From Peterkaempfera podocarpi (lineage in GTDB: Bacteria; Actinomycetota; Actinomycetes; Streptomycetales; Streptomycetaceae): a DNA stretch of 64,000 nt. The notes under the pieces are model-generated. The model made no database searches. It was not told where the DNA came from and saw only the letters and a list, made by a program, of their open reading frames with translations. The stretch is from the NCBI RefSeq assembly GCF_042466665.1, contig NZ_CP162102.1, positions 2,976,001 through 3,040,000 on the forward strand, given 5' to 3'. Positions 38,192 to 49,535 of this stretch are shown piece by piece. Both the position numbers and the translations under genes were made by a program. How positions within the stretch are numbered: position 1 is the first letter of the stretch; every line of letters starts with the position of its first letter.

Positions 38192-39316
38192 TCAGCCGAC
38201 GGGCCGCAGGGCCCGGCGGAAGCGGTCCAGCGTCTGCTCGACGCCGAGGGGGGAGGAGAAACCGGCTGCGTCGACATGGCCGCCGCCGCCCAGCGCCCCG
38301 CAGGCCGCGGCGACGTCGACGGCGCCCTTGGAGCGGGAGGAGCCGCGCAGCGTGCCGTCCGGGTCCTGCTTGAGCACCAGGGCGACATCGGCCTCCGCGG
38401 TGCGCCGCACCACGTCGATCAGTCCCTCGATCTCCTCGACGGTGACGCCGTTGGCGGCGAGGTCCGCATATGGCACCCAGGTCCACACCAGGCCGAGGCC
38501 GCCCGCGGCGGCGGGGTCCAGCTGGGCGCGCTCCAGGGCTGCGGAGAGGACCTTGAGGTAGCCGAAGGACGAGGTGTCCCACAGGGTGCGGGAGATCAGG
38601 TCGTGCCGGATGCCGGTGGCCAGCAGCCGGCCGGCGAACTCATGGGTGGCCGGGGTGGTCGCCCGGTACTTGAAGGAGCCCGTGTCGGTGGCGACGCCGG
38701 TGTACAGGCAGGTCGCGATCGACTGGTCCAGCGGCACCCCGAGGCGCCGCAGCAGCTCGTCGACCAGCACCGCGGTGGCGGGGGCCGAGGGGTCGACCAT
38801 CGGATGGGTGCCGAAGCCGGGGTTGGAGGCGTGGTGGTCGATGACCACCATGGCCCGGGCGGCGAGGGCCTTCTCCCGCAGCAGGCCGAGGCGGCTCTCC
38901 GCCGCCACATCGAAGGTGATCACCAGGTCGGGCCGGTCGGGCACCTCGGCGGCGGGCACCAGCAGCTCCTGGCCCGGCAGAAAGGCCAGCGAGGCCGGCA
39001 CCACCTGCGGGTCGTCCCCGAAGGAGACCCGGACCGTGGCGCCGAGCGACCGCAGGGCCAGGCCTGCGGCCAGCGCCGAGCCCAGCGCGTCGCCGTCCGG
39101 GCAGACATGGCAGATGAGGTCCACCTCGGGGGCGGACCGCACCAGCTGGAGCACCTCGGCCCAGGCCCGCTCCCCGGGTGCGGCGGGCCGGTTGGCCGGC
39201 TGCGGGGCGGTACGCGGCCGCGGCACCCCGCCGGACTCGCTCCCTGGCGCCGCCGGGGCACCCTCCGACCTGACGGTGGTGGGTGCCCCGGCGGCCGGCG
39301 ACGGCTTGCCGGCCAT
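38192..39316 (-). CDS. DHH/DHHA1 phosphoesterase, NrnA-type oligoribonuclease
   Basis: 374 residues. The N-terminal 45 residues are Pro/Ala-rich and poorly conserved in type. DHH motifs follow: HVCPDGDALGS, TFDVAAESRLG and the namesake VVIDHHASN. The C-terminal DHHA1 GGGGHVDAAG motif is intact. Relatives hydrolyse nanoRNA, pApA or pAp (NrnA/MSMEG-type); the exact substrate here is unproven. It starts 2 nt after the rbfA stop, so the two are coupled, and it precedes truB by 50 nt. Confidence 0.92.
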   Translation of the reverse strand: MAGKPSPAAGAPTTVRSEGAPAAPGSESGGVPRPRTAPQPANRPAAPGERAWAEVLQLVRSAPEVDLICHVCPDGDALGSALAAGLALRSLGATVRVSFGDDPQVVPASLAFLPGQELLVPAAEVPDRPDLVITFDVAAESRLGLLREKALAARAMVVIDHHASNPGFGTHPMVDPSAPATAVLVDELLRRLGVPLDQSIATCLYTGVATDTGSFKYRATTPATHEFAGRLLATGIRHDLISRTLWDTSSFGYLKVLSAALERAQLDPAAAGGLGLVWTWVPYADLAANGVTVEEIEGLIDVVRRTAEADVALVLKQDPDGTLRGSSRSKGAVDVAAACGALGGGGHVDAAGFSSPLGVEQTLDRFRRALRPVG

Positions 39317-39318
39317 GG

Positions 39319-39762
39319 TTATGCGTCCTCGTCGTCGGCGTCACCGCCGGAGCTGCGGTACGGGTCCGCCTCACCGGCGTAGCTGGCGCCTGCGGCCGCG
39401 GTGCGGACCTGGGCGTCGGACATCCGGGCCCGGTCCAGCAGCTCGTCGATGTGGCGCGCGTTGTCCGGCACCGCGTCGGCGACAAAGGTCAGCGACGGGG
39501 TGAAGCGCACCCCGGTCTGGCGTCCCACCTCGGAGCGCAGGATGCCCTTGGCGCTCTCCAGTGCGGCGGCGGTGGCGGCCTGCTCGGTCTCGTCACCGTA
39601 GACCGTGTAGAAGACGGTGGCCTCCCGCAGGTCCCCGGTGACCCGGGTGTCGGTGATGGTCACAAAGCCCAGGCGCGGGTCCTTGATCCGCCGCTCCAGG
39701 GTCTCCGCGACGACCACCTGGATTCGGTCGGCGAGCTTGCGCGCCCTCGCGGTGTCGGTCAC
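39319..39762 (-). CDS. rbfA: 30S ribosome-binding factor RbfA
   Basis: 147 residues. RbfA matures the 5' end of 16S rRNA in the 30S subunit. The KH-like fold signature is ADRIQVVVAETLERRIKDPRLGFVTITDTRVTGDLREATVFYTVYGDE, ending in the type-typical LLDRARMSDAQV. A short acidic tail (DADDEDA) is a streptomycete feature. GTG 39762 has GAGGAGGAC just before it and gives the expected N-terminus (VTDTARARKLADR). Confidence 0.95.
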   Translation of the reverse strand: MTDTARARKLADRIQVVVAETLERRIKDPRLGFVTITDTRVTGDLREATVFYTVYGDETEQAATAAALESAKGILRSEVGRQTGVRFTPSLTFVADAVPDNARHIDELLDRARMSDAQVRTAAAGASYAGEADPYRSSGGDADDEDA

Positions 39763-39878
39763 GTGTCCTCCTCGTGCTGTGGCCCGGTACCGGGCGGCGC
39801 AGTGGCCGACCGGGGTCCGCCGGAGCCCGTGCCCCAACGTACCGGCCCGCGCCCGCAACCGTGGGGCGCATCCATTCG

Positions 39879-40172
39879 TCAGTCATCGTCGCCGTGGAAC
39901 CGTCTCCGCACGGAGAGCAGTTCCACCTCGGGGCGGCCGGCGACCAGCCGCTCGCAGCTGTCCAGAATCTCCCCGATGTGCCCGGCATCCCCGGACACCA
40001 CCGCACAGCCGATCTCGGCCCTGCGGTGCAGCTGCTGGTTCCCGACCTCGGCCGCGCTGACGCCGTACTTGCGCTGCAGCTCGGCCACGATCGGCCGTAC
40101 GACCGAACGCTTCTCCTTGAGCGAGTGGACATCGCCGAGGAGCAGATCGAAAGAGAGTGTTCCCACGAACAT
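39879..40172 (-). CDS. ylxP: DUF503 family protein (YlxP)
   Basis: 97 residues. The DUF503 pattern FDLLLGDVHSLKEKRSVVRPIVAELQRKYGVSAAEV is complete. These small proteins are nearly always found between infB and rbfA and have been linked to ribosome assembly or rRNA processing, but their activity is unclear. ATG 40172 gives the usual MFVGTLSFDL start; no strong Shine-Dalgarno is visible. Confidence 0.9.
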   Translation of the reverse strand: MFVGTLSFDLLLGDVHSLKEKRSVVRPIVAELQRKYGVSAAEVGNQQLHRRAEIGCAVVSGDAGHIGEILDSCERLVAGRPEVELLSVRRRFHGDDD

Positions 40173-40325
40173 GTAAGGCAGGCCCAGCCGGCCTGATGGC
40201 CTCGTAGGGTGCCCCGGAACTGGGGCTTCGTACGCTGAACCGTACACAGCGCGCCCGGGGCCGGTCGACGGATTTCGGGGACTTCCCCTCGCTCCGCCGC
40301 CCGGCCCCGGACGACTACCTCAGGC

Positions 40326-43496
<3,171 letters not shown>

Positions 43497-43550
43497 TTCG
43501 CTCCTTCTGGTCCGGGGTGGTCGTCCGCCGGACCGTTGCTACTTCATGGG

Positions 43551-43583
43551 CGTACTCATCGCGTACTCATCGAGTGCTCATCG
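43551..43583 (-). repeat. three tandem 11-bp repeats upstream of infB
   Basis: CGTACTCATCG, CGTACTCATCG and AGTGCTCATCG, exactly 11 bp apart, centred about 70 bp upstream of the infB start. The one-turn spacing suits a protein binding repeatedly on one face of DNA, or a promoter element. Confidence 0.7.
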
Positions 43584-43622
43584 CAATCTCGACCTACTTC
43601 CATCTCGCGAGGTACCTGGTAC

Positions 43623-43644
43623 CGGCACGCGTATCCACGTGCCG
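43623..43644 (-). terminator. weak hairpin between ylxR and infB
   Basis: A 7-bp stem (CGGCACG with its complement) and 8-nt loop, about 29 nt after ylxR. It may attenuate transcription into infB. Confidence 0.4.
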
Positions 43645-43672
43645 TGCTCCTTACAGCGAACTCCCCCGCCAC

Positions 43673-43954
43673 TCAGCGGGGGCGCTCCTCGATGTGCTGT
43701 CTGACCGCCTCGGTGTCGAGCGCGCCCTGCAGGCGGAAGGCCCGCGGGAACGCCCGGCGGCGGACCGCAAGGTCGAGGCATCCCGGATCGGGGTGCAGAT
43801 GCGCCCCTCGGCCGGGCAGCGTGCCCCGGGGGTCGGGGACGCAGGCGCCCTCCACCACCGCCACACGCAGCAGTTCTTGCTTGGCCGCCCGCCTGCGGCA
43901 GCCCACACAGGTGCGTTCAGGGCATGCACGGGCATGCGTCCGGCCAGACACCAC
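43673..43954 (-). CDS. ylxR: YlxR family RNA-binding protein
   Basis: 93 residues. The DUF448 signature RTCVGCRRR (about 15-23) and DPRGTLPGRGAHLHP are present. YlxR proteins bind RNA or nucleoid DNA and sit between nusA and infB in most bacteria. Three start codons in a row (TTG 43957, GTG 43954, GTG 43951) follow GGAGGGG; GTG 43954 has the best 8-nt spacing. Confidence 0.9.
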   Translation of the reverse strand: MVSGRTHARACPERTCVGCRRRAAKQELLRVAVVEGACVPDPRGTLPGRGAHLHPDPGCLDLAVRRRAFPRAFRLQGALDTEAVRQHIEERPR

Positions 43955-44008
43955 CAAGTCTACCCCTCCAGCAATGCTTCCCGCGGCCCGGTGATCCCAG
44001 CCCTTGAT

Positions 44009-44980
44009 CTACTGCTGCTCGGTGTCCGGCCGGATGTCGATCCGCCACCCGGTGAGCCTGGCAGCGAGCCGGGCGTTCTGGCCCTCCTTGCCGATGGCCA
44101 GCGACAGCTGGTAGTCGGGCACGGTCACCCGGGCGGAGCGCTGCTGGAGATCCACGATCTCCACCTTGCTCACCCTGGCGGGCGACAGGGCGTTGCCCAC
44201 CATCTCCGCGGGGTCGTCGGACCAGTCGACGATGTCGATCTTCTCGCCGTGCAGCTCCGCCATCACGCTGCGCACCCGGGCGCCCATCGGCCCGATGCAG
44301 GCACCCTTGGCGTTGAGCCCCTGCCGGTGCGAGCGCACCGCGATCTTGCTGCGATGCCCGGCCTCCCGCGCGATGGCGGTGATCTCCACCGACCCGTCCG
44401 CGATCTCCGGGACCTCCAGCGCGAAGAGCTTCTTCACCAGGTTCGGGTGCGTACGCGACAGCGTCACCGAAGGCCCGCGCACACCGCGCCGCACCGCGAC
44501 CACATAGGACCGCAGCCGCGTGCCGTGCTTGTAGTCCTCGCCGGGCACCTGCTCCTGCGGCGGCAGGATCGCCTCCAGCTTACCGATGTCGACCAGCACG
44601 TTCTTGGGATCGTTGCCCTGCTGCACCACACCGGTGACGATGTCGCCCTCGTGCCCGGCGTACTCACCGAAGGTGCGCTCCTCCTCGGCGTCCCGCAGCC
44701 GCTGCAGGATGACCTGCTTGGCCGTGGTCGCCGCGATCCGGCCGAAGCCGCTGGGAGTGTCGTCGAACTCCCGCGGCTCCTCCGCCTCGTCCGCCTCCTC
44801 CAGCGCCCACACCGTCACATGGCCGGTCTTGCGGTCCAGCTCCACCCGGGCCTTGGGGCGCGACCCCTCGGTCCGGTGATAGGCGATCAGCAGAGCCGAC
44901 TCGATCGCCTCCACCAGCAGATCGAAGGAGATCTCCTTCTCCCGCACCAGCCCACGCAGGGCACTCATGTCGATGTCCAC
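44009..44980 (-). CDS. nusA: transcription termination/antitermination factor NusA
   Basis: 323 residues, the short actinobacterial form. The N-terminal RNA-polymerase-binding domain (MDIDMSALRGLVREKEISFDLLVEAIESALLIAY) is followed by an S1 domain (IVTGVVQQGNDPKNVLVDIG) and KH domains (GACIGPMGARVRSVMAEL, LSLAIGKEGQNARLAARLTGW). It lacks the C-terminal acidic repeats of E. coli NusA. It starts 2 nt after the rimP stop. Confidence 0.97.
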   Translation of the reverse strand: MDIDMSALRGLVREKEISFDLLVEAIESALLIAYHRTEGSRPKARVELDRKTGHVTVWALEEADEAEEPREFDDTPSGFGRIAATTAKQVILQRLRDAEEERTFGEYAGHEGDIVTGVVQQGNDPKNVLVDIGKLEAILPPQEQVPGEDYKHGTRLRSYVVAVRRGVRGPSVTLSRTHPNLVKKLFALEVPEIADGSVEITAIAREAGHRSKIAVRSHRQGLNAKGACIGPMGARVRSVMAELHGEKIDIVDWSDDPAEMVGNALSPARVSKVEIVDLQQRSARVTVPDYQLSLAIGKEGQNARLAARLTGWRIDIRPDTEQQ

Positions 44981-44982
44981 GG

Positions 44983-45510
44983 CTACGCCTCCTCGTCCTC
45001 GTCTACCTCGTCGGAGGCGTCGATGTGATCGTCCTTACGGCTGAACTCCACCTGGACCCGCCCCTTGGCGATCTCGGTGTAGCCCAGCCGGCGCTCGGTG
45101 GCCCGGCCGCGGCCCTTCACGGGCGGCACCTCCACCAGAACACCCTCGTCGTCGGCCTCCAGCACCCGGGCCAGCAGCTCGCCGCCGGCCGACAGCTGCG
45201 CCTTCACCAGGCGGCCCACCGCCCGCCGCCAGTGGCGCGGCTCGGTCAGCGGCCGGTCCACGCCCGGGGAACCGACCTCCAGCACATACGGCGCACCGCC
45301 CATGGCATCGGCCTCGTCGAGCGCCTGCCCGATCTCCCGGCTGAGCTCGGCCACGGTGTCCAGCTCCACGCCCCCGTCGGCGTCCACCACGACCTGGAGC
45401 TGCCTGCGCCGACCGGCCTGCGTCACCCGGACCTCTTCCAGATCCAGGCCGCTCCCTGCCGCCAGCGGCTCGATCAGGGCACGCAGCCGCTCGTTCTGGT
45501 CGGTGCTCAT
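44983..45510 (-). CDS. rimP: ribosome maturation factor RimP
   Basis: 175 residues. RimP helps 30S assembly. Family motifs are GSGLDLEEVRVTQAGRRRQLQVVVDADGGVELD and YVLEVGSPGVDRPLTEPRHW. A strongly acidic tail (ASDEVDEDEEA) is typical of streptomycetes. ATG 45510 follows GAGGAG; the frame remains open upstream but without support. Confidence 0.95.
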   Translation of the reverse strand: MSTDQNERLRALIEPLAAGSGLDLEEVRVTQAGRRRQLQVVVDADGGVELDTVAELSREIGQALDEADAMGGAPYVLEVGSPGVDRPLTEPRHWRRAVGRLVKAQLSAGGELLARVLEADDEGVLVEVPPVKGRGRATERRLGYTEIAKGRVQVEFSRKDDHIDASDEVDEDEEA

Positions 45511-45656
45511 CCGGGTGACTCCTCGGCCGCGTCTGCTGTTGTCGGAAGCGCTGCAAAGCCTATCCGGTCCACCGCCCAACCGCCGATTCCGTGCACCCGT
45601 CCCGGCTACGGCACCCCGCCGTCGACCCCCGGCACCCCAGCAGGTACCTTCCGCGT

Positions 45657-46160
45657 ATGCAGCCCAGGCGTGCCCTACTCCTCGGTGGAGCGGCCCTCGC
45701 ACTCACCTCCTGCTCGGACCCCACCCCGGCAGTACCCGCCGCCCCCCGGGCCACCACCCGCCCGGACCCCGATGTGGCGCTGCGCCGCCAGGCGGCGGAC
45801 AACACCACCGCGCTGATCACGGCCTACGACGCCGCCATCGCCGCGCACCCGGGGCTCACCGCCCGGCTCACCCCGCTCCGGGCCCAACTGCTGCTCCACC
45901 GCGCCGCCTTCAGCACCACCCGGCCCCGGCCCGGCACGACGGCCGGCGCCACCCCCGGCCGCTCTGCGGCGGCCATCGCCACCCCCGCCGCACCGGCCCC
46001 GGCCACCCCCGCCGCGACGCTGGCCGCACTGGCCGCCGCGGAGCGCCGGATCGCCGACACCCGCACCGCAGCCCTCGCCACCGCCTCGCCCGAACTCGCC
46101 CGCCTCCTCGCCTCCACCGCCGCCGCCGGAGCCGTCCACGCCCACCGCCTGACCGCCTGA
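45657..46160 (+). CDS. small Ala-rich lipoprotein
   Basis: 167 residues. A lipoprotein signal MQPRRALLLGGAALALTSC puts the modified Cys at 19. The mature part is Ala/Thr/Pro-rich with helical segments like LAALAAAERRIADTR, similar in type to the first partner of DUF4439 gene pairs. Function unknown. It diverges from rimP and is followed by the DUF4439 gene. Confidence 0.8.
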   Translation: MQPRRALLLGGAALALTSCSDPTPAVPAAPRATTRPDPDVALRRQAADNTTALITAYDAAIAAHPGLTARLTPLRAQLLLHRAAFSTTRPRPGTTAGATPGRSAAAIATPAAPAPATPAATLAALAAAERRIADTRTAALATASPELARLLASTAAAGAVHAHRLTA

Positions 46161-46325
46161 CCGCCTGGACCCTCGCGCCGAGCCGGCCGGGCCGCCGACG
46201 GCGGACGGGTGCACCGGACGCCGGGACCAGCGAAAGCCGGACCCGGGCGCGGGCACCGCATGTCCCGTACGGCAGCAGTGCGGCCCACCCAGCCCCTGCC
46301 GACCCCACCGACCCGAAAGCCAGCC

Positions 46326-46796
46326 GTGACCACGCCGAGCGCCTCCCCCACCCCCGCCGCGCTGACCGCACTGCAGGCCGCCCTCGCCGCCCAGCACGCC
46401 GCTGTCTACGGCTACGGCGTCGCCGGCGCCCATCTGACCGGGGCCCGCCTCGCCACCGCCCGCGCCGCCTACACCGCCCACCAGGCCCGCCGCGACGCCC
46501 TGCAGCGCGAGATCACCGCCCTCCACGCCACGCCCGTCGCCGCCGCCCCCGGCTACGACCTGCCGTTCCCGGTCACCGGCGCGGCCTCCGCGGTCCGGCT
46601 GGCGACCCTGCTGGAGGACCGGCTGACCGCCGTCAGCGCCGACCTGGTGGCCGCCGCCACGGGCGGGCTGCGCCGCAGCGCCGCCGACACCCTCCGCGAG
46701 TCCGCGCTGCGCGCCGCCCAGTGGCGCGGCGGGGCCCTCGGCCCGGCCTTCCCCGGCCTCCCCGAGCGTGCCACCACCGGGCATCCCGCACCCTGA
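46326..46796 (+). CDS. DUF4439 ferritin-like protein
   Basis: 156 residues, soluble. The helix LTALQAALAAQHAAVYGYGVAGAHL has the Glu/His-rich four-helix look of ferritin-like DUF4439 proteins, and DLPFPVTGAASAVRLATLLEDRL is a second conserved segment. GTG 46326 is preferred; an in-frame ATG at 46260 would add 22 Pro/Thr-rich residues. The pair with the lipoprotein is common in streptomycetes; the function is unknown. Confidence 0.78.
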   Translation: MTTPSASPTPAALTALQAALAAQHAAVYGYGVAGAHLTGARLATARAAYTAHQARRDALQREITALHATPVAAAPGYDLPFPVTGAASAVRLATLLEDRLTAVSADLVAAATGGLRRSAADTLRESALRAAQWRGGALGPAFPGLPERATTGHPAP

Positions 46797-46900
46797 ACCC
46801 GGCGCCACCCGGGCACCACCTCCGCCGCGCCCCTCATCGCACCCATGACCGACAATGGGAACGGCGTCCGCGCCACGGGGGAGCACGACGAGAGGACACC

Positions 46901-47857
46901 ATGCCCGCAGCGATCTCCATCCCCCAGCGGCTCGACCGGATCGTGCGGGCCAGGGAGGGTGAGTCGGGTGCCGCGTGGCTGGCCGCGCTGCCGTCCGTGA
47001 CCGACGAGTACCTCGACCGCTGGGAGCTCACCGCGGAGCGGGTCTCGGAGCCCGGCGGACGGGCGAGCCTGGTGGTCTATGTACGGCGAGCCGACGGCAG
47101 CCCCGCCGCGCTCAAGGTGGGCCTGGCGACCCCGGAGACCGCCCAGGAGCACGCCGCGCTCGCCCACTGGGGCGGCCGCGGGGCCGTACGGCTGCTCGAC
47201 GCCGACACCACCCCTGACCATGCGGTGCTGCTGCTGGAACGGCTGCACGGCGACATCTCGCTGCGCTCACTGCCCGAGGCCAAGGCGATGCTGGAGGCTG
47301 CCGGCCTGCTCCAGCGGCTCTGGGTGGCGCCGGCGCCGGGGCACCCCTTCGACAGCGTCAGCGAGCACGTCCGCGCCCTGCACGGCGTCCTGCAGACCCG
47401 GCGGGCACTGCCCGCCGTTGCCGCCGTCGACGCCCTGCCGCTGGTCGACGAGGCCCTGGAGACCACCGCCGGCCTGCTGGCCTCCGCTCCCGCACCCGGC
47501 CCCGACCAGCCCGACCACCCCGACCACGTACTGCTGCACGGCGACTTCCACCACGGCAATGTGCTGGCCGCCGACCGCATGCCCTGGCTGGCCATCGATC
47601 CCAGACCGCTGGTGGGCGAGCGGGCCTGGGACCTGGCCTGGCTGGCCCGCGACCGGATGGAGACCCTGCTGGGCTCCCCCGGACCCGAGGCGGCGGTCCG
47701 CCGCCGGCTGCACCGGCTGGCGGACTCCCTGGAGGTGGACCGGGCGCGGCTGCGCGGCTGGACGCTCTTCCGTACCGTCGAGACGGGGGTCCGCAGCCTG
47801 GACGCCGGTGACACCGGCGCCGCCGAACTCTGGCTGGAGTTCGCAAGCCGCCTCTGA
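46901..47857 (+). CDS. aminoglycoside O-phosphotransferase, APH(6) family
   Basis: 318 residues. The kinase catalytic loop is LLHGDFHHGNVL with the proton-acceptor Asp, and AIDPRPLVGERAWDLAWL carries the magnesium-binding Asp. The N-terminus (DRIVRAREGESGAAWLAALPSVTDEYLDRW) fits the APH(6)/hydroxyurea kinase family, which phosphorylates streptomycin in producers. Many homologues in non-producers have unknown substrates, so resistance is not proven. ATG 46901 has AGAGGA before it. A palindrome overlapping the stop separates it from the convergent acetyltransferase. Confidence 0.88.
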   Translation: MPAAISIPQRLDRIVRAREGESGAAWLAALPSVTDEYLDRWELTAERVSEPGGRASLVVYVRRADGSPAALKVGLATPETAQEHAALAHWGGRGAVRLLDADTTPDHAVLLLERLHGDISLRSLPEAKAMLEAAGLLQRLWVAPAPGHPFDSVSEHVRALHGVLQTRRALPAVAAVDALPLVDEALETTAGLLASAPAPGPDQPDHPDHVLLHGDFHHGNVLAADRMPWLAIDPRPLVGERAWDLAWLARDRMETLLGSPGPEAAVRRRLHRLADSLEVDRARLRGWTLFRTVETGVRSLDAGDTGAAELWLEFASRL

Positions 47858-47872
47858 GCGGCGCGCCGCTCC
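47857..47872. terminator. 16-bp palindrome at APH stop codon
   Basis: A perfect palindrome GAGCGGCG plus its complement at the junction of convergent genes; it overlaps the last base of the APH stop codon. It may act as a bidirectional terminator. Confidence 0.5.
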
Positions 47873-47876
47873 CGTC

Positions 47877-48422
47877 TCAGCCGACCACCCGTCCGCGCAG
47901 CGGCAGCGCCGCCCCCATCACCGCATAGGGCCGCTCCGTGTTGGGGAAGAGCACCGGCCGCGCCAGATCCGCATACCCCAGCGACCGGTAGAGGCGGCGG
48001 GCCGGGGTCTCCGCGTCGATGGCCGACAGGATGGACCTGGGCAGCGCCGACTGCCGGCAGAGCTCCCCGATCAGCGCACTGCCCAGCCCGTGCCGCTGCC
48101 AGACGGGCAGCACATGAAGCTCCGTCACCGAGAACGACTCGTCCAGCCAGTCGTCGGTGCCGCGGGCCTCCAGATAGGGCTCGATCACGGTGCTCCACCA
48201 CTGCGAGCGGTCGTTGGGCATCCCGTACCCGAAGCCGACCAGCTTCCCGCCGTGCAGTGCCCCCAGCGCGATCACCCCGGGCTGACCGGCATGGCGGGTG
48301 ACGATCTGCAGGCGCACCGCGATCTCCTCGTCGGTGAGCCCGAAGGCGAGCGCCTGCACCGCGAGTGCCTCCTCGGCCCGGGAGGCCAGGTCGATGGGCT
48401 CGATCGTCACGTCGTCGTCCAT
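47877..48422 (-). CDS. GNAT family N-acetyltransferase
   Basis: 181 residues. The GNAT core is VTELHVLPVWQRHGLGSALIGELCRQ with the acetyl-CoA loop Q-x-x-G-x-G-S/A, and ARRLYRSLGYADLAR is the C-terminal motif. The substrate is unknown. It lies 22 nt downstream of another GNAT gene on the same strand, so the two are probably co-transcribed. Confidence 0.88.
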   Translation of the reverse strand: MDDDVTIEPIDLASRAEEALAVQALAFGLTDEEIAVRLQIVTRHAGQPGVIALGALHGGKLVGFGYGMPNDRSQWWSTVIEPYLEARGTDDWLDESFSVTELHVLPVWQRHGLGSALIGELCRQSALPRSILSAIDAETPARRLYRSLGYADLARPVLFPNTERPYAVMGAALPLRGRVVG

Positions 48423-48444
48423 GGCGGGGGACGTTACCGCGACA

Positions 48445-49299
48445 TCAGAAGAGAACGCTCATGAACGCCCCGACCTCCCGGAAGCCGACCCGGTGGTAGG
48501 CGGCCCGGGCGGGGCGGTTGAAGTCGTTGACGTACAGGCTGACCACGGGGGCGACCTCCTGCAGGGCGTACTGCACCACCGCGGCCATCCCGGTCTCGGA
48601 GAGCCCCTGGCCGCGGCGGTCGGGGGCGACCCAGACGCCCTGGATCTGGCAGGCCCGGTCGGTCACGGCGCCGATCTCGGCCTTGAAGACCACCCGGCCG
48701 TCCTCGAAGCGGGCGAACGCCCGCCCGCCGGTGACCAGTTCGGCGACCCTGGCCCGGTAGAGCAGGCCGCCGTCCCCGGACATCGGGGAGACACCGACCT
48801 CCTCGGTGAACATCGCCACGCAGGCCGGCATCAGCAGCTCGATCTCGTCGCGCCGCACCCGCCGCACCCGGGGGTCCGGGAGGATGTCGGCACACGGTTC
48901 GGTGGCGGTCATCAGCGGCTGGCAGGCGCGGATCTCGCGGGCCGGTCCCCAGCCCGGCTCCAGCAGCGACCACAGTTCGGAGGTCGGCTCGACGGGTCCG
49001 ACGATCGAGGAGCAGCGCCGTCCCTGCCTGCGGGCCCGGTCGGCGAAGGCCCGTACGGCCTCCGGTCCGGCGCACACCGGCACCAGATTGGCGCCTGCGT
49101 AGCAGAGGGCCTCCAGCAGCCCGGCGTCGTCGTACCAGCCCCACATCTCGCCGCCGAGCCGCCAGGGGTCCAGCCCTGCCACCTGCACCCTGGCCGCGAC
49201 AAAGGCATTGGCCACCGGGTCACGGTCCAGTACGTCGAGGGCGTCCTCGAGATCCGCCGCCTCGAGGACCCTGGTGGTCGACATCGAACTTCCCAGCAT
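48445..49299 (-). CDS. GNAT acetyltransferase with DUF4081 domain
   Basis: 284 residues. The N-terminal half (VLDRDPVANAFVAARVQVAGLDPWRLGGEMWGWYDDAG) is the DUF4081 type found in actinobacteria. The C-terminal half is a GNAT domain (IQGVWVAPDRRGQGLSETGMAAVVQYAL, with VNDFNRPARAAYHRVGF). The start could be 49299 or the ATG at 49284. It stands near the ispG/rseP/dxr genes, a common location, but no functional link is proven. Confidence 0.88.
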   Translation of the reverse strand: MLGSSMSTTRVLEAADLEDALDVLDRDPVANAFVAARVQVAGLDPWRLGGEMWGWYDDAGLLEALCYAGANLVPVCAGPEAVRAFADRARRQGRRCSSIVGPVEPTSELWSLLEPGWGPAREIRACQPLMTATEPCADILPDPRVRRVRRDEIELLMPACVAMFTEEVGVSPMSGDGGLLYRARVAELVTGGRAFARFEDGRVVFKAEIGAVTDRACQIQGVWVAPDRRGQGLSETGMAAVVQYALQEVAPVVSLYVNDFNRPARAAYHRVGFREVGAFMSVLF

Positions 49300-49535
49300 C
49301 TGCGCGCCTCACCTGCAGTCGGGCTGCCCATGCCGCAGCTCCGGCTCGTCCGGTTCAGGGTCCCGCGGCGCGGGTCCCGACTCAGAGGGTACGGACACTG
49401 CGGAGGCACCCTACCTCGCAGGTGGCCGCACTCGCGCGGGGGCGGACGATACCCGGAAGTCCACGGGCCGGACAGCATATGCCGCCCGGCCCGTGCCACA
49501 GCCGACCGACGGGTCGGCCGGAGGTCAACCGAAGA

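Noticed and set aside
46901..47857. Calling the APH gene a streptomycin resistance determinant
   Set aside because: No biosynthesis genes are nearby and many APH(6)-like kinases act on unknown substrates.
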